Origin: Chloroflexi bacterium TSY
GTDB taxonomy: Bacteria; Chloroflexota; Anaerolineae; Caldilineales; Caldilineaceae
DNA length: 64,000 nt
Direction of reading: 5' to 3'
NCBI GenBank assembly: GCA_019217005.1
Contig: JAHBNG010000076.1
Location: 1-64,000, forward strand
In this document: positions 45,675-55,691 of the stretch, in pieces
Layout: each line of letters opens with the position of its first letter
Numbering within the stretch: the stretch's first letter is position 1
The notes under the pieces: model-generated
Seen by the model: the letters and a program-made list of their open reading frames with translations, nothing else
Database searches by the model: none
Told to the model about the DNA's origin: nothing
Position numbers and translations under genes: made by a program

Positions 45675-47033
45675 CTATCGATAATTATTCAGATATTCAT
45701 TCCACCCAGTTTCAAATTCCTGGCGGGAGATCTGATAAAGGCTTGGGATCAAATCATCCCATGATTGATGGGTAGACAGTCCTTCAAGAAGTGCTGGAAG
45801 ACGATTTCGGCCGTATTGTTCAGTGGCATATTGGACCATACTCTCGCCTTTTTTTAGGTGCCAGTACCATTCACGCTGTTCATCCGCTGTATTTCGGACA
45901 TACGCAATCTCATCAAGCATGAGTGGGTTCTGCAACGTAAGACGGTATTGAAAGACTGCCTCCGCATCCTCAGACCAGACTGGTGCATGATGTCCCACTT
46001 CTAACATGAGCCAGCTATGAACCCCAGCATGGAGTGTCCGCCAGAGTGGTTTGCGCCAGTAACCATAGGGTTGGCGAACATCATCCAAAACACGAGACGC
46101 AAAGCGCGACACCAACGAGTCGACAATGACCGTTTGATTAGATATCTCTTTGGGGATTGATAACATGAGGGGAGATGAGATCAAGATCCAATCACCAGCG
46201 AATGATTCACCATGTAGGGCTCGCGGCACAAACTCCAGCATTAAGCGTCTTGTGGTCGAAGGTTGTTCCAACCCAACAGCTTGATGCATTGCCAAAAAAA
46301 TCTCTTCCATTTCCGCCGCTAGCGGCGTCACGAGTCTGGCATCATGTGCGTAAAACCGGAAGCGTAAATGAGGCGTTTGAATCTCCTGCAACGGCCCCCA
46401 AAAAGCATTGGGTGGCAACGTGCGGAGCCATCTCTCTCCGTCTCGTCGATAAAAACGCACTTCTCGATAGATTTTTGCGCCTACAGGAGAAAGATTGGAA
46501 AAGCGAGATGGATGATTTTGTTCATGATATTGAATCAGGGTGTCAACAAGTGCAATATCACCGATGACATTGATCTCTTGAAGCTCGATGGTTGGCGGTG
46601 CCACATCATGATCCAGTCGATAGACCCACTCTTTGGCGGTATCGATACGCCATTCGCTATCGGCTTCTTTATCGAGCAAATTCACAAAAAACTGTCGGTC
46701 AGTGCGGAGCCAAGCCTCGTGTTCCAGATCGTGGGCACGCTGAATGCCGGCATGACTTCGACTCCGTTCTCGCTCTGCGAGTGGAAAAAGTCCACTCGTC
46801 GCAATCACGATCATTGCAAGCATGATCGTAACGAACCGTGTTGTCACAATTGCAGCTCGCTTTTGAAGCTGTAAAAACTTTTTCTGCCGCTTCACGCCCA
46901 GACGCGTTGAATGTTCAGCCGAGGTTGGTAGTTGAACAATGTCTAAATAACGTTCTTCTCCAATCACCCATTCCAGTGTAACATGGGTTCCAAACATAGC
47001 GGTCTTCCCATTAATTTCCCAAAGAATCCTCAC
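45675..47033 (-). CDS. Membrane-anchored protein, peptidase MA-like fold suspected
   Basis: 452 residues, one transmembrane helix near residues 65-85 (FVTIMLAMIVIATSGLFPLA), a basic cytoplasmic N-terminus and a large extracytoplasmic domain. That domain contains LDHDVAPPTIELQEINVIGD and DTLIQYHEQ, then RTLPPNAFWGPLQEIQTPHL. The C-terminal half (TLHAGVHSWLMLEVGHH ... GRNRLPALLEGL) recalls the peptidase MA-like pattern, but HAGVH is not an HExxH zinc motif, so it may be an inactive relative. The start is GTG 47033; ATG 46997 is an alternative. Expressed alone; function unknown. Confidence 0.6.
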   Translation of the reverse strand: MRILWEINGKTAMFGTHVTLEWVIGEERYLDIVQLPTSAEHSTRLGVKRQKKFLQLQKRAAIVTTRFVTIMLAMIVIATSGLFPLAERERSRSHAGIQRAHDLEHEAWLRTDRQFFVNLLDKEADSEWRIDTAKEWVYRLDHDVAPPTIELQEINVIGDIALVDTLIQYHEQNHPSRFSNLSPVGAKIYREVRFYRRDGERWLRTLPPNAFWGPLQEIQTPHLRFRFYAHDARLVTPLAAEMEEIFLAMHQAVGLEQPSTTRRLMLEFVPRALHGESFAGDWILISSPLMLSIPKEISNQTVIVDSLVSRFASRVLDDVRQPYGYWRKPLWRTLHAGVHSWLMLEVGHHAPVWSEDAEAVFQYRLTLQNPLMLDEIAYVRNTADEQREWYWHLKKGESMVQYATEQYGRNRLPALLEGLSTHQSWDDLIPSLYQISRQEFETGWNEYLNNYR

Positions 47034-47272
47034 GATTTTATGAGTTTCTCCCCACTATACACGTCTTTCTCCCTGGACCGAAATGGGCGCCCCCCAGAAT
47101 TTCTTTTCTAAATCTCGATATTTCGGTATGATTTTCTTCATTGTTTGATGTCCTCTGGTTTTACTTATACCATTTTCAGAGTGAAAAGCGACGTGTTTGT
47201 CAACCAATCTTCTGGGATGATTGACATGGCGGTTCTCAAGTCGATTTGACTATAGAATAAGAAAGGGTACTC

Positions 47273-47827
47273 GTGACAAAAATCATTGAATTTAAACCTG
47301 ATAATTCAGATGCAATACAGCAAGTGGCTCATATCATGGTTGAAAGTTTTCGAGAACCGTCCCCCAGTTGGATACCCGATATTGAGACAGCCTTAGCGGA
47401 GATTCAAGAATCGTTCGAGGAGGGCAAAATCAGCATCATTGCACTTGACGAACAAGATTTGGTGCTCGGTTGGGTGGGGGCAAACCACAGTTACGCCAAA
47501 GTCTGGGAGTTACATCCACTTGTCGTGCGTCTTTCTCATCAAGGACGCGGGATCGGGCGATTGCTTGTACAAGAATTGGAGAGGCGAGTGCGGGAAAAAG
47601 GGGCCGTTACATTAAGGTTGGGCACAGATGATTTGGTGGGTACAACTTCACTCTACGGGATTGACCTCTACCCGAATGTCTGGGAGCACATGGCCCATAT
47701 CCAGAATATTGGAGACCATGCTTTCGGATTCTATCAGAAGATCGGCTTCACGATTATCGGCATCGTGCCTGACGCCAACGGGTTCGGCAAGCCAGATATT
47801 CTGATGGCGAAACGTCTGGGTGATTAG
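47273..47827 (+). CDS. GNAT-family N-acetyltransferase
   Basis: 184 residues from GTG 47273 with a GAAAGGG ribosome-binding site. The acetyl-CoA loop is clear (LSHQGRGIGRLLVQELERRV, R/Q-x-x-G-x-G/A), preceded by beta strand ELHPLVVRL and followed by HAFGFYQKIGFTIIGIVPDA, the typical C-terminal AFGFY-K-GF pattern. The size and the pattern recall aminoglycoside 6'-N-acetyltransferase-like enzymes, but the substrate cannot be told. It converges on the VWA gene with a 4-bp gap. Confidence 0.85.
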   Translation: MTKIIEFKPDNSDAIQQVAHIMVESFREPSPSWIPDIETALAEIQESFEEGKISIIALDEQDLVLGWVGANHSYAKVWELHPLVVRLSHQGRGIGRLLVQELERRVREKGAVTLRLGTDDLVGTTSLYGIDLYPNVWEHMAHIQNIGDHAFGFYQKIGFTIIGIVPDANGFGKPDILMAKRLGD

Positions 47828-47831
47828 ATTC

Positions 47832-49115
47832 TTAGTTGCTCGGGGCCACGACAATTCCTTGGCTCGCCGCCCACTGGCTGATGTTCTGCCCATTAATGGC
47901 CGCACCCATCAGGTCGGGAAAAAGATCGGGTGTGCAAGCAAAGGAGGGTACGCCGATCTCAACCAGATCCTGGGCGATTTTGCGATTGAAGCGGGGGGCC
48001 CCTTTATCATCCAGCGCGATCAGCACGATGATTTGAACACCATCATCTACAAGCGCGGCGGTGCTTCGAAGCATGTTCTCCTTGTTGCCGCCTTCGAAGA
48101 GGTCGCTGATCAAAACTAGAATGGTCTCTTCTGGGCGGGTTACCAGTTGGCGGCAATAAGTGAGCGCGCGGTTGATATTCGTACCACCACGTAGCTGTAG
48201 ACCAAAAATCAAGTCAACTGGATCATTCAACTGCTCCGTCAGGTCAACAACCGCTGTATCGAAGACAACCAGACGCGTCTCTAAAGCTGGAACTGAAGCC
48301 ATGACAGCGCCAAAGAGGCTGGCATAAACGACTGATCTGGCCATTGAACCACTCTGATCGATACAGAGGATTACATCACGCAGAGATGAGTTTTGCCGTC
48401 CATGACCTATTAGCGTTTCAGGAATCACTGTCTGACGAGAAGGCTGGTAATGCTTAAGATTAGCATGAATCGTGCGTAACCAATTGATCTCCCTTTGACG
48501 ACGCGGATTACGTGTGTGGAGCGCACGATTAAGGCTGCCGCTAATGGCCTGACGCAGTGGATATTCTAACTGTTCAATCAACTCTTTCACCACCTTACGC
48601 ACCACTTCACGCGCCGTTTCCCTTGTTTTGGTTGGAAGCATACGGCTCAATGGAACAAGCTGGGTAACCAGCTCCAGGTTTGGCTCAATGGTTTCGACTA
48701 GCTCAGGGTCTTGGATAAGTTTGCGCAGACTGACGCGCTTGAGTACGTCCTGCTGTAACATCTCGGCAACCGATGTGGGAAAGTAGGTGTGGATGTTGCC
48801 GAGCCAGCGCGCGATGTCTGGGTTTGAGCCACCAAAACCACCTTCATCACCGTCACCATAGAGTGCATCGAGCGTCTCATCAATCGCCTGATCCTCTTCA
48901 GACAATCCCGTCTGCTCAGATGCTTGATTCTCATCACCCTCGTTCTCAGCCGAATGGTTTTCGCCTCCATCCTCTGAATCTACACCATCGCACCCCTCTT
49001 GCTGACTGCTATTCTTACCTAAGATCAAGCGCCAACGTCGCTCACGTTCCTGGCTAGGAGTTCGGATCGGGGGAGTCAGTTGATTGTCGTTCATTTTGTT
49101 CGCTCGTTTAGTCAT
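47832..49115 (-). CDS. VWA-domain protein of MoxR/VWA system
   Basis: 427 residues. A low-complexity acidic region (residues about 40-90) precedes a helical middle domain. The C-terminal von Willebrand A domain has a complete MIDAS: DQSGSM near 237 (DxSxS), GGTNINRAL near 315 (Thr) and ISDLFEGGNK near 345 (Asp). It binds a divalent metal and a partner, in other systems the target of a MoxR ATPase. It is the distal gene of the SWIM-DUF5691-MoxR-DUF5682-VWA set, here separated from the rest by a Uma2 gene on the other strand. Confidence 0.88.
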   Translation of the reverse strand: MTKRANKMNDNQLTPPIRTPSQERERRWRLILGKNSSQQEGCDGVDSEDGGENHSAENEGDENQASEQTGLSEEDQAIDETLDALYGDGDEGGFGGSNPDIARWLGNIHTYFPTSVAEMLQQDVLKRVSLRKLIQDPELVETIEPNLELVTQLVPLSRMLPTKTRETAREVVRKVVKELIEQLEYPLRQAISGSLNRALHTRNPRRQREINWLRTIHANLKHYQPSRQTVIPETLIGHGRQNSSLRDVILCIDQSGSMARSVVYASLFGAVMASVPALETRLVVFDTAVVDLTEQLNDPVDLIFGLQLRGGTNINRALTYCRQLVTRPEETILVLISDLFEGGNKENMLRSTAALVDDGVQIIVLIALDDKGAPRFNRKIAQDLVEIGVPSFACTPDLFPDLMGAAINGQNISQWAASQGIVVAPSN

Positions 49116-49310
49116 TCCATCATCTTCGTGGTAGTTCTATTGAAGAAGAGACATGTTTAGCAGATAGATCAACTACAGACTTTGGCTATCTTAGCATAAT
49201 AGGTGACAGATAGCCTACACTCCGTTATAATAAGAAGACTTAATTGTCAGATCCATCGGGAACAGAGCCGCTTTGACTATCTGACAGACTCGAAATGAGG
49301 ATGAACAAAC

Positions 49311-50201
49311 ATGTCAGCAACATCTCCTTCTCTGACAAAGATTGTCGCGAAAGCCGATACGCCTCAGGCGAGACGCGTGACGGTCAACGGGACGGAGCAA
49401 CTCATGCGACCTGACGCACCGGATGATGGTCGCTACGTCTCCAAAGAAGTCTACTGGACAAAGTTCTATGAGCACCGTAACCCCAGCTATGAATGGAACA
49501 ACGGTATTTTGGAGGCCAAACCCTTGCCCAACAAAGTTGAATTTAAACTCTATCATTGGTTTCTTCTTCTCTTGGAGCGATTTTTAGCATCAAATCCCCT
49601 AGCTGATCTTATGGGATTAGAGACAGGCTTTCACATGATTGTACCGGATCCAGAAAACCCGAATGAAATGAAGGAGACCGTGCGTAAACCCGATATTGCC
49701 GTCATTCGCCACGACAACGTAGTTGTATGGGATGACGATGAGCGTTCATACAAAGGGGTCTGCGATCTCTGTGTGGGGTCGCTGTCCGATTCTACAAAAG
49801 ATGATGTGGAGCGTGATGCAGTAACAAAGAAATTCGAATACGAGTTTGCTGGCGTGCAAGAGTATTATATTCTTGATCCCAACAAAGAGCATATGCACTT
49901 CTATCGTCGCAATCAACACAATTCTTACGATGAGATCTTGCCCGACGCCAATGGAGTGATTCGTTCAGCCGTTCTACCGGGATTCCAATTTCGCCTCAAA
50001 GATCTCATCGAAAGACCTGATCTGGAAATATTGGCGTTGGAAGAAATCTATCGCGGCTACCTACTCCCCAAATATCAGGCGGCAGAGGCTCGGGCAGAAG
50101 AGGAGCATCGTCGGGCAGAAGAGGAACGTCAACGCTCAGCCCGATATGCAGCCAAGCTGCGCGAACTTGGTGTTGAAGTTGATGATGACCTCTCACCCTA
50201 G
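49311..50201 (+). CDS. Uma2-family endonuclease (DUF820)
   Basis: 296 residues. The Uma2 restriction-endonuclease-like core is visible: YEWNNGILEAKPLPNKVEFK (Glu), VRKPDIAVIRHDNV (PDI with the metal Asp), CVGSLSDSTKDDVERDAVTK and KFEYEFAGVQEYYILDP with the E-x-Y-I motif. A Glu/Arg-rich coiled-coil tail follows (AEARAEEEHRRAEEERQ). Such proteins are plentiful in Cyanobacteria and Chloroflexota; their role is unclear. It overlaps the 3' end of DUF5682 by 9 bp and splits the operon, so it is probably a later arrival. Confidence 0.85.
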   Translation: MSATSPSLTKIVAKADTPQARRVTVNGTEQLMRPDAPDDGRYVSKEVYWTKFYEHRNPSYEWNNGILEAKPLPNKVEFKLYHWFLLLLERFLASNPLADLMGLETGFHMIVPDPENPNEMKETVRKPDIAVIRHDNVVVWDDDERSYKGVCDLCVGSLSDSTKDDVERDAVTKKFEYEFAGVQEYYILDPNKEHMHFYRRNQHNSYDEILPDANGVIRSAVLPGFQFRLKDLIERPDLEILALEEIYRGYLLPKYQAAEARAEEEHRRAEEERQRSARYAAKLRELGVEVDDDLSP

Positions 50202-52637
50202 CAACTTCTCCAATATCAGTAACATGTTTTTTGCCCGTTCATGATCAAATGCTGCGGAGATCGTGGGCACTTGAGGCTGACTTTGTCCAAAACGGACACG
50301 TTCGTCAAGCTGTTGACGGACTTGTTCGCTAAAGCTGGCAAAGACGCGACGCAACATGGGCAACACATGCAGGAAATCCTCTGCTGGCACCTGCACCACC
50401 CACTCATCAATCAATCGCCAGAGCGTCCGATCGTGTAGTAGTATGAGGCCGCTTCCCCTCAAAAACCCTTCCAACCAGAAAGCAGCATATTGAAATTGGG
50501 CCGTTCCCTCCGGATTTTTTCCCTGTTGGCTCCAAACCGGCACCGATAGAACACGTGTCAGACGCAGCATTGCCTGCTCGCTGGTAAGTCTTGACCCATC
50601 AACCAGAAGGCGGAAAGCGCGCCCAGCCAGCAAGCCGTGGGTCTGTTCCCGTTCCGCTAGTAATTCTAATACTTCGATCCACATCTCACTTTGCGCGCGA
50701 TTTTGTAGCGTTGTCACCACACCGTGAACGGTCATGAGCCGGTCAAACATATCGGCTGCCGCATCGTCGTTCATGGCGGAACAGGTAGTGGGCAAGCCAA
50801 TGCAGATGCGTGTCAATAGACTATCAACTACCTCCTGGATCGCGCCTTTGTCCATTTGACGCACGCTACCATAACGCAAAACACGTGCCAGCGGTGGCAA
50901 AGCCTCCATCATATGCGGAATATCGCTGCTGAGGGCTGCTGTCTCTTCAATCCGCTGCATGAGATAGCCGATGACGTTGGGTAGATCGGCTAGAATAATC
51001 TGGTCCAATAAGAGAGTTAATGTGGCTAAATCTGTGGCGCTATCAGCTTTATGCTGGGCAGAGTGCATAGCCGCATCGCGTACCGTATTGCCCCAGACAT
51101 TGGCTTCGATGACGCGTAGAGAATAATCGGGTAGCCACTGCAAGCGCCAAACCTCACGATAGGTACCACTTTTGCCGCGCACCGGCATGGGGTTTCCCCA
51201 AGGAATATTGAGCAACTTTAGTCGATGCAATAGATGACTTCGCTCCAAATGCATTTCATTGCGCAGATCCAAGCTCAGAACGCTCTTCTCTGGTTCTGGT
51301 CGCAACCGTAGCTTGCGCTGAAGCTGGTAGAGATCGCGCTGAAGCGGCACCATGGGTGTGTCTGGCGGCACCGCCCCCATCCGCTCACCAACAATCAATT
51401 TTCGTTGAATCAAACGCAGAATCGTTGAATCGCCAAAACAGATGACGGCTTGGGTTGCTTCGTTCAATTCCAGCAGTCCAGGAAACGGCAAATCGCGCAG
51501 CGCGGCCAATGCCTCAGCCAAACGCACAGTTTCGATCAGGTGAGCGGCTGATGCATGAACCGACGCTGAATCGGCTTGCTGATCTCGCAATAGGTTCGCC
51601 ACTTTTGTGAGCCAATGGATGCTGATATTGGTTGGAGTCGCTTGTTGTTGATTCATTTCCCATAGATGGTGATACCATCCAGGAGAGGAGATACCAGCCC
51701 CGTAGCCGGTAAAGTAGGACATGCGACTATAGGTCCAAGGAACCCATGCGCCTTCAACATCGATCTGGGGCAAATCGTGCAGCAGGTCAGCATCTGCTAT
51801 CCCAAGTGCGTCGGTGTCTGTCATGATCTCGTCCGCGCCTTCTGACCGCTTGCCCTCCACATTCAATAACGCTGGAGCATGCCACGCGCCACAGACAACG
51901 GCAATGCGTTGATACCCCTCGCAATATGCTTTGCGAATGCACTGACGCATGTAGGCTTCCCGCTGTTCTGCCAGTGGATTCTCTGGCAACGAATTCTCTG
52001 GTGGCGGAATTTCTGCGTCGGTGGCTGGTTTTTGAGTTGCTTTGATATCTGGCTCTTGGGTTGATTCACCCTCAAGAGCGTCGGTCCGTGGGATGACATG
52101 GGGGGTGACTGTTGATCTAAATGTTTTTCCATCTGTGCGCAATGCTTGCATCATCTTGAGGATAGCATCGAAAATGCCGGCGCGATCGAGTCGTTGTTCT
52201 ATCAGTTGATTCCACCACTGCTCATAATCTTGAAAACCGGTTGCCTCTGCCAGCAAGCGAAAGATTTCCGTATCCGGTGCAGTAACCTTGTGAGGTGACG
52301 CCAGCATGACGCCTTGAGGCAAATCAAAAAAGCAGGCGGGAATCCCTCTCTTCAGCGCATGGCGAATCGCTTGCAGCTCTGGTGAAAAGATGGCGAAGGG
52401 GAAATAGGAAGCCCGTTTGGGTTTATCCGGATCGTAGAGGATGAGAGCAACCGGTGGCTCCATCTGCTCATCCCCTAGCCAAGGAATCAACTCCGTTGCA
52501 TCAGCCGGACCTTCGACCAGCACAATATCGGGTTGTAACTCATCCAGTGCTTCCACCAAACTATAAGCCGAGCCCGGCCCATGATGGCGTACACCGAAGA
52601 CTGTATGACGTGAGGATCGACTGTTCACAATGCTCAT
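50193..52637 (-). CDS. DUF5682 protein of MoxR/VWA system
   Basis: About 815 residues from ATG 52637, chosen because this ATG overlaps the MoxR stop as ATGA; an upstream frame to 52721 runs inside MoxR. The family opening VFGVRHHGPGSAYSLVEALD and DIVLVEGPADATELIPWLGD is clear, as is an RIAVVCGAWHAPALL motif near residue 260 that resembles TraB/ChaN-type folds. The remaining two thirds is helical. Function is unknown; its consistent partnership with MoxR and VWA proteins suggests a structural or effector role. Confidence 0.85.
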   Translation of the reverse strand: MSIVNSRSSRHTVFGVRHHGPGSAYSLVEALDELQPDIVLVEGPADATELIPWLGDEQMEPPVALILYDPDKPKRASYFPFAIFSPELQAIRHALKRGIPACFFDLPQGVMLASPHKVTAPDTEIFRLLAEATGFQDYEQWWNQLIEQRLDRAGIFDAILKMMQALRTDGKTFRSTVTPHVIPRTDALEGESTQEPDIKATQKPATDAEIPPPENSLPENPLAEQREAYMRQCIRKAYCEGYQRIAVVCGAWHAPALLNVEGKRSEGADEIMTDTDALGIADADLLHDLPQIDVEGAWVPWTYSRMSYFTGYGAGISSPGWYHHLWEMNQQQATPTNISIHWLTKVANLLRDQQADSASVHASAAHLIETVRLAEALAALRDLPFPGLLELNEATQAVICFGDSTILRLIQRKLIVGERMGAVPPDTPMVPLQRDLYQLQRKLRLRPEPEKSVLSLDLRNEMHLERSHLLHRLKLLNIPWGNPMPVRGKSGTYREVWRLQWLPDYSLRVIEANVWGNTVRDAAMHSAQHKADSATDLATLTLLLDQIILADLPNVIGYLMQRIEETAALSSDIPHMMEALPPLARVLRYGSVRQMDKGAIQEVVDSLLTRICIGLPTTCSAMNDDAAADMFDRLMTVHGVVTTLQNRAQSEMWIEVLELLAEREQTHGLLAGRAFRLLVDGSRLTSEQAMLRLTRVLSVPVWSQQGKNPEGTAQFQYAAFWLEGFLRGSGLILLHDRTLWRLIDEWVVQVPAEDFLHVLPMLRRVFASFSEQVRQQLDERVRFGQSQPQVPTISAAFDHERAKNMLLILEKLLG

Positions 52638-53719
52638 CCCGTGACCAAGTCTCGACAAGCCCGATAGAGATCGTCCCATCCGTCCCGTTCTTTGAGAACT
52701 GTTTCCAAATATTCGTGCCAAATTGTGGTGTCCTGGATTGGATCCTTGACGATGGCACCGGTTAAGCTAGCAGCTAGATCGTTCCCGCGCAGAATTCCGT
52801 CGCCAAAATGAGCGGCTAATGCTTGTCCGCTGTTGATCACAGAGATCGCTTCGGCGGTGCTGAGGGTGCTGCTAGGGGACTTCACCTTGGACGACCCATC
52901 CTCCGTGATGCCGTGACGCAATTCACGGAAAATCGTAACGACACGCCGAATTTTGGTCATGGCAGGTGGTTCGGCAGGCAATTCGAGGGCACGGTTCAAG
53001 CTTGTCACTCGCTGTTCGACAATGGAGACTTCCTCATCTGCCGAAGCAGGCAACGGAAGAACAACGGTGTTGAAACGTCGCTTGAGCGCACTAGAGAGAT
53101 CGTTGACGCCTCGGTCTCGGTCATTGGCCGTGGCGATTACGTTGAAACCTTGTATTGCTTGTACTTCGCTGTTCAGTTCGGGGATGGGCAACGTCTTTTC
53201 AGATAGAATGGTGATCAGCGCGTCTTGTACATCAGCCGGAATGCGCGTCAACTCTTCGACGCGGGTGATTTGGCCCTTCTGCATCCCAAGCATGACTGGG
53301 CTAGCGACCAGCGCATCCTGCGTTGGACCAGAAGCGATTAAGCTGGCATAGTTCCACCCATAGCGGATGGCCTCTTCTGCTGTACCCGCCGTCCCTTGGA
53401 CCAGCAGCGTGGAATCACCCGAAATGGCTGCTGCAAGATGTTCGGAAACCCAGGTTTTGCCTGTGCCCGGAATGCCCAAGAGCAAGAGAGCCCGGTCGGT
53501 GGTGAGGGTGGCGATTGCGATTTCGATTAAGCGAGCGTTGCCAATATATTTGGCCGAAATTTCAAAGCCATTGTCCAAGGTGCCGCCCAACAGATAGGTT
53601 GCGACGGCCCAAGGTGATAGACACCAGTTCGCTGGTCGTGGTCGTGTATCGGCACGTGCCAATTCGAATAGCTCTTCGGCAAATTGTTGTTCGGCATGTT
53701 CGCGTAGAATTGTTGTCAT
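52634..53719 (-). CDS. MoxR-type AAA+ ATPase
   Basis: 362 residues from ATG 53719 (MTTILREHAEQQ). Walker A is LLLGIPGTGKTWVSEHLAAA near residue 78, Walker B is represented by ITRVEELTRIP near 140, followed by sensor 1 VIATANDRDRGVNDLSSALK and arginine-finger region RRFNTVVLP. The expected activity is ATP-driven remodelling of a partner, most likely via the VWA protein. The stop overlaps the DUF5682 start (ATGA), so the two are translationally coupled. DUF5691 lies 210 bp upstream. Confidence 0.92.
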   Translation of the reverse strand: MTTILREHAEQQFAEELFELARADTRPRPANWCLSPWAVATYLLGGTLDNGFEISAKYIGNARLIEIAIATLTTDRALLLLGIPGTGKTWVSEHLAAAISGDSTLLVQGTAGTAEEAIRYGWNYASLIASGPTQDALVASPVMLGMQKGQITRVEELTRIPADVQDALITILSEKTLPIPELNSEVQAIQGFNVIATANDRDRGVNDLSSALKRRFNTVVLPLPASADEEVSIVEQRVTSLNRALELPAEPPAMTKIRRVVTIFRELRHGITEDGSSKVKSPSSTLSTAEAISVINSGQALAAHFGDGILRGNDLAASLTGAIVKDPIQDTTIWHEYLETVLKERDGWDDLYRACRDLVTG

Positions 53720-53929
53720 GTGGAAAACCTTTGAACGTATTGCGTGACACCAATTGATGGTATTGGTCGCGGTGGATAGGATCGAGCCCTTGCACCGGCT
53801 CGGCCAATCGTAGAACAAACAGCTTGTTTGTTCAGCCTCACAAACAAATAAACTACGCCACCTACCCGAAACGATAACTGACGCTACCTTGCCTCGACCC
53901 CAATAGACGTTAGCAGATCCTCTTTTGCC

Positions 53930-55690
53930 TTAGCCTTGGACTTCTTCTCCGACTTCTCCTACCGACGCAAGCATTGCCCGGCGAAACTTCAAGATCGAGA
54001 TCATCTCGTAGACCGAGGCGCGCCAGAGCGAATCGTCACAGACATGTGGCTGCAAGCGGCAGATGACCTCGTCTGTCAAGCCAATTGGGCATGAACGGGC
54101 AAATTGTTTTGTCTGAGTACGCACAATCGAATCGGGCGTTTTCGGGCGCTCCTCTTCTTTCATGCGGTGATAGATTTCGAGGTGCTGTGCAAAACGACGC
54201 AACCAGATCTTCGCCACTTCCTCTGGCCACGCCTTCGACCAGCGCCGGAGCAGCTTGACCAGCAGCGTATTCTTGCGGAGAAGAAGGCAAAAGGCTGAGG
54301 ATCGGGCATTCCCTGCTTGCTCTTCTATCCCCGCCTTTTCTTCCTTTGCCTCAGCCTTAGCCTCTACTTCTTCCACTGCCTCAATTAACTCAGCCGCCGT
54401 CAATAGATCGATCAATTTGAGCGTGAGATCGGAGTACGCATCGCCTTGGAGCAGCGCGCGCGCCCACTCCGAGTTGTTTTGGCGCTCGGCTGCGGTTGCA
54501 AAGGCACGGATCAAGGTGCGTGGCCAGCGACTTTTCTGAATGGCGGCGACGATGTCCTGGGGAGCAGCAGACCAAGAATCGGCCCAGTGGCGAAGCGGAA
54601 TCGCTCCGATCATGTCGACCATCTGATTGCCGCGGATACGCGAGATGTCCTTGCCTTTGCGCATCATCACCCCATCCCGCACCATCTGAGCTGAGATCTC
54701 TTTGGGAAACGAGACAGTTAGCAGCACTTCTTCATTGGGCGTCCAACCCAACAGACCGGCACAACTTTTCGCCATGCGCTGACACAGACGCGACTGAGGC
54801 AGACTCGCCAAGACCTGTGCTGCATGTCTACGGGTCGTATGATGTCGATCATCTAATGCTGCTTCCAAGAATGGTTCATCCTCCATGGAAAGTCCCGTCG
54901 CCAAGGTGCGCACAAACCAGGCTCGGCTGTTGGGTGGTTCGGACTTCCACGTACTTTCCAGCAGTTGCCGCCCAATGGCTGGATCGTGTCGTCGGGCTTG
55001 CTGCAAGAGTGCTTGTCGCGTAGAAGTCGATCCTTGTGGCCATTGTTCGGTCAATGAATCCCAACTCAACCCATTGGCGGTTGCATAATGCCAAGCCGAA
55101 TTCTGACCTGCCAACCAACGTCCAGTCTCTCCGATGACGGGTAGGATGAATGGGCGAAGCGAAGGTGTTTTGGCACCACGGTCAAGCAAACTCGCTAGAT
55201 ACTCATCCTGTACCCAACGCCCCGCTCGTGCTAGAGCAATGAAATATTCGCGGAGGAGATTTTGATAGCGATTGTCGAGCATAGCCGTCAGATAGTAACC
55301 CGACTTAGATGAAGGGGAAGACCATCTAGCATCCTCACCTTCGTTTTCCCTGGATGGGACGTTGGTGATGTCAGAATGAAAAGTTCTCACTCCGTCGGCA
55401 GGATCAAGCATACGCTGCGGTAGCTGCCCCACCTGCTCATAGAGACCAATCGCCCCTGCCATGCCCAAGAGCATAAAAGCCCGTTGGCGTTCGTCTCGCT
55501 CAGGTCCATCTTGCGGTTGTCGATCGTCTTGTTGCATGGATGGCATCAATGAGCGGAACGGTGAATCATCTGGCAGTTGGGGGAGCTGGCTCCGTTCAGT
55601 TCCCAACAATGCGGCTTCGACTAAGTGATCCAGTTGGGTTCTATCTACCAGTTGGGTTCTATCTAATTGAAGTCTGTTGCCCAGGTCCAT
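53930..55690 (-). CDS. DUF5691 protein of MoxR/VWA system
   Basis: About 586 residues from ATG 55690, 1 nt after the SWIM gene stop. Family features: LVEAALLGTERSQLPQLP at the N-terminus, QRAFMLLGMAGAIGLYEQVG, and HEAT-like helical repeats (EPFLEAALDDRHHTTRRHAA; QVLASLPQSRLCQRMAKSC). A Glu/Ala-rich linker (AVEEVEAKAEAKEEK) occurs near residue 450. It is probably a helical scaffold. It overlaps in function with its neighbours only by conserved association. A longer frame to 55837 runs into the SWIM gene and is not used. Confidence 0.85.
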   Translation of the reverse strand: MDLGNRLQLDRTQLVDRTQLDHLVEAALLGTERSQLPQLPDDSPFRSLMPSMQQDDRQPQDGPERDERQRAFMLLGMAGAIGLYEQVGQLPQRMLDPADGVRTFHSDITNVPSRENEGEDARWSSPSSKSGYYLTAMLDNRYQNLLREYFIALARAGRWVQDEYLASLLDRGAKTPSLRPFILPVIGETGRWLAGQNSAWHYATANGLSWDSLTEQWPQGSTSTRQALLQQARRHDPAIGRQLLESTWKSEPPNSRAWFVRTLATGLSMEDEPFLEAALDDRHHTTRRHAAQVLASLPQSRLCQRMAKSCAGLLGWTPNEEVLLTVSFPKEISAQMVRDGVMMRKGKDISRIRGNQMVDMIGAIPLRHWADSWSAAPQDIVAAIQKSRWPRTLIRAFATAAERQNNSEWARALLQGDAYSDLTLKLIDLLTAAELIEAVEEVEAKAEAKEEKAGIEEQAGNARSSAFCLLLRKNTLLVKLLRRWSKAWPEEVAKIWLRRFAQHLEIYHRMKEEERPKTPDSIVRTQTKQFARSCPIGLTDEVICRLQPHVCDDSLWRASVYEMISILKFRRAMLASVGEVGEEVQG

Positions 55691-55691
55691 G

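Noticed and set aside
52823..55023. Several plus-strand ORFs of 120-175 residues in the MoxR and DUF5691 genes
   Set aside because: All are antisense to well-supported genes.
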